Position numbers and translations under genes: made by a program
In this document: positions 12,529 to 13,215 of the stretch, piece after piece
Numbering within the stretch: the stretch's first letter is position 1
Layout: each line of letters starts with the position of its first letter
The notes under the pieces: model-generated
Told to the model about the DNA's origin: nothing
The model's database searches: none
The model's input: only the letters and a program-made list of their open reading frames with translations
Assembly (NCBI GenBank): GCA_927911515.1
Contig: CAKMQH010000129.1
Location: 1-13,215 of the forward strand
Direction: 5' to 3'
From: an uncultured Neisseria sp.
GTDB lineage: Bacteria; Pseudomonadota; Gammaproteobacteria; Burkholderiales; Neisseriaceae
Length of the DNA stretch: 13,215 bases

Positions 12529-13215
12529 GAGACCTTTGCAAAATTCCCCAAAATCCCCTAAATTCCCACCAAGACATTTAGGGGATTTCCCATGAGCACC
12601 TTCTTCCGGCAAACCGCACAAGCCATGATTGCCAAACACATCGACCGCTCCCACTATTGAAGTTGGATTAGGTCGATTGATTGGCAGCCGATCGAGCAGT
12701 ACCTGAATCGTCAAAGAACCCGTTACCTTAGAGACCACCGCGGCCGTCCCGCCTATCCCCCTGTTGTCCCATGTTCAAAGCCGTCCTGCTCGGACAATGG
12801 CACAGCCTCTCCGATCCCGAACTCGAACACAGCCTCATCACCCGCATCGATTTCAACCTGTTTTGCCGCCTTTGACGAACTGAGCATCCCCGATTACAGC
12901 ACCTTATGACCGTTATCGCAACTGGCTGGCGCAAAGACGACACCCTTGTCCGAATTGCTGGAACTGATTAACCGTCAACTGATCGAGAAAGGCTTAAAAG
13001 TAGAGAAAGCATCTGCCGCCGTCATTGATGCCACCATTATCAGACCGCCGGCAGCAAACAGCGTCAGGCCATAGAAGTCGATGACGAAGGACAAGTCAGC
13101 GGACAAACCACACCGAGTAAAGACAGCGATGCCCGTTGGACAAAGAAAAACGGCCTCTACAAACTCGGCTACAAACAACATACCCGCACCGATGAGGAAG
13201 GCTATATCGAGAAAC
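12529..13215 (+). mobile_element. Partial IS5-family insertion sequence, IS1106-like
   Basis: The element begins GAGACCTTTGCAAAATTCCC at 12529, which matches my memory of the neisserial IS1106-type terminal repeat. Sixty-two bases later the transposase starts at ATG 12591 (MSTFFRQTAQAMIAKHID). It runs off the right edge, so the other end and any target duplication cannot be checked. Confidence 0.78.
12591..13215 (+). pseudogene. IS5-family transposase (IS1106-like), many frameshifts, 3' end outside window
   Basis: Reading across frames recovers one collinear transposase: MSTFFRQTAQAMIAKHIDR, DWQPIEQYLNRQRTRYLRDH, MFKAVLLGQWHSLSDPELEH, DELSIPDYSTL, ELLELINRQLIEKGLKVEKA, AAVIDATII (with the first catalytic Asp) and TKKNGLYKLGYKQHTRTDEE. 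Frame changes are visible near 12649 and 12674 (with a TAG close to the second), at the C-run 12757-12761, at 12770, 12870, 12908, 12934 and 12945, and at 13041. At least eight indels in about 400 bases rule out a functional product as read. Either the copy is decayed or this contig end is of poor base quality. Confidence 0.78.

Noticed and set aside
12388..12738. Minus-strand open frames across the aroA-IS gap
   Set aside because: They cross the IS terminal repeat and run antisense to the transposase; no protein-like features.
1..13215. CRISPR array, tRNA, rRNA or prophage
   Set aside because: No regularly spaced repeats, no cloverleaf-like sequences noticed, and no phage structural or integrase genes.

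Overview
The window looks like chromosomal DNA from a commensal Neisseria. The main evidence is the 12-mer AGGTCGTCTGAA, which occurs 14 times exactly and 4 more times with one mismatch, on both strands. This is a DNA uptake sequence (DUS) of the dialect usually linked to the N. mucosa/N. sicca/N. macacae group, not the ATGCCGTCTGAA form of meningococcus and gonococcus. A compact Correia element (CREE) and two insertion sequences that resemble the neisserial IS1655 and IS1106 agree with this. The species assignment is an inference.

Layout. Positions 1-474: 5' part of an IS30-family (IS1655-like) element, read on the minus strand and frameshifted. 557-1480: YddG-type aromatic amino-acid exporter. 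1715-2507: AT-rich accessory lipoprotein gene, split by a frameshift. 2721-4064: succinate-semialdehyde-type aldehyde dehydrogenase, followed by a strong DUS hairpin terminator and a 98-bp Correia element. 4284-5138 (minus): YgfZ folate-binding protein. 5335-5685: YffB (ArsC/Spx family). 5811-7661: PpiD-like periplasmic foldase. 7858-8462: recR. 8527-8814 (minus): small secreted protein. 9039-10963: lolC-lolD, the lipoprotein-release ABC transporter operon. 11055-12352 (minus): aroA. 12529-13215: 5' part of a decayed IS5-family (IS1106-like) element.

Most genes are housekeeping and form short transcription units. lolC and lolD overlap and are probably translationally coupled. PpiD and LolCD both serve envelope biogenesis, and the transporter would also process the lipoprotein encoded at 1715-2507 if that protein is exported. 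Inverted pairs of DUS serve as terminators after aldehyde dehydrogenase, between recR and the secreted protein, and between lolD and aroA. Two other DUS hairpins lie in less expected positions, one in a probable 5' leader and one between divergent genes.

The most striking property is quality rather than novelty. Three conserved core genes (recR, lolC, aroA) and the lipoprotein gene each carry one single-base frameshift, and the right-hand IS carries at least eight indels within about 400 bases. With an IS fragment at each end, the window looks like a complete draft contig broken at repeats, and many of the frameshifts are probably base-call errors. I found no convincing undescribed system. 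The best candidates for a second look are the lipoprotein gene with its two in-frame translation starts, the inverted repeat that exactly frames a -10 box before ppiD, and the palindrome before the small secreted protein. No tRNA, rRNA or CRISPR array was seen.
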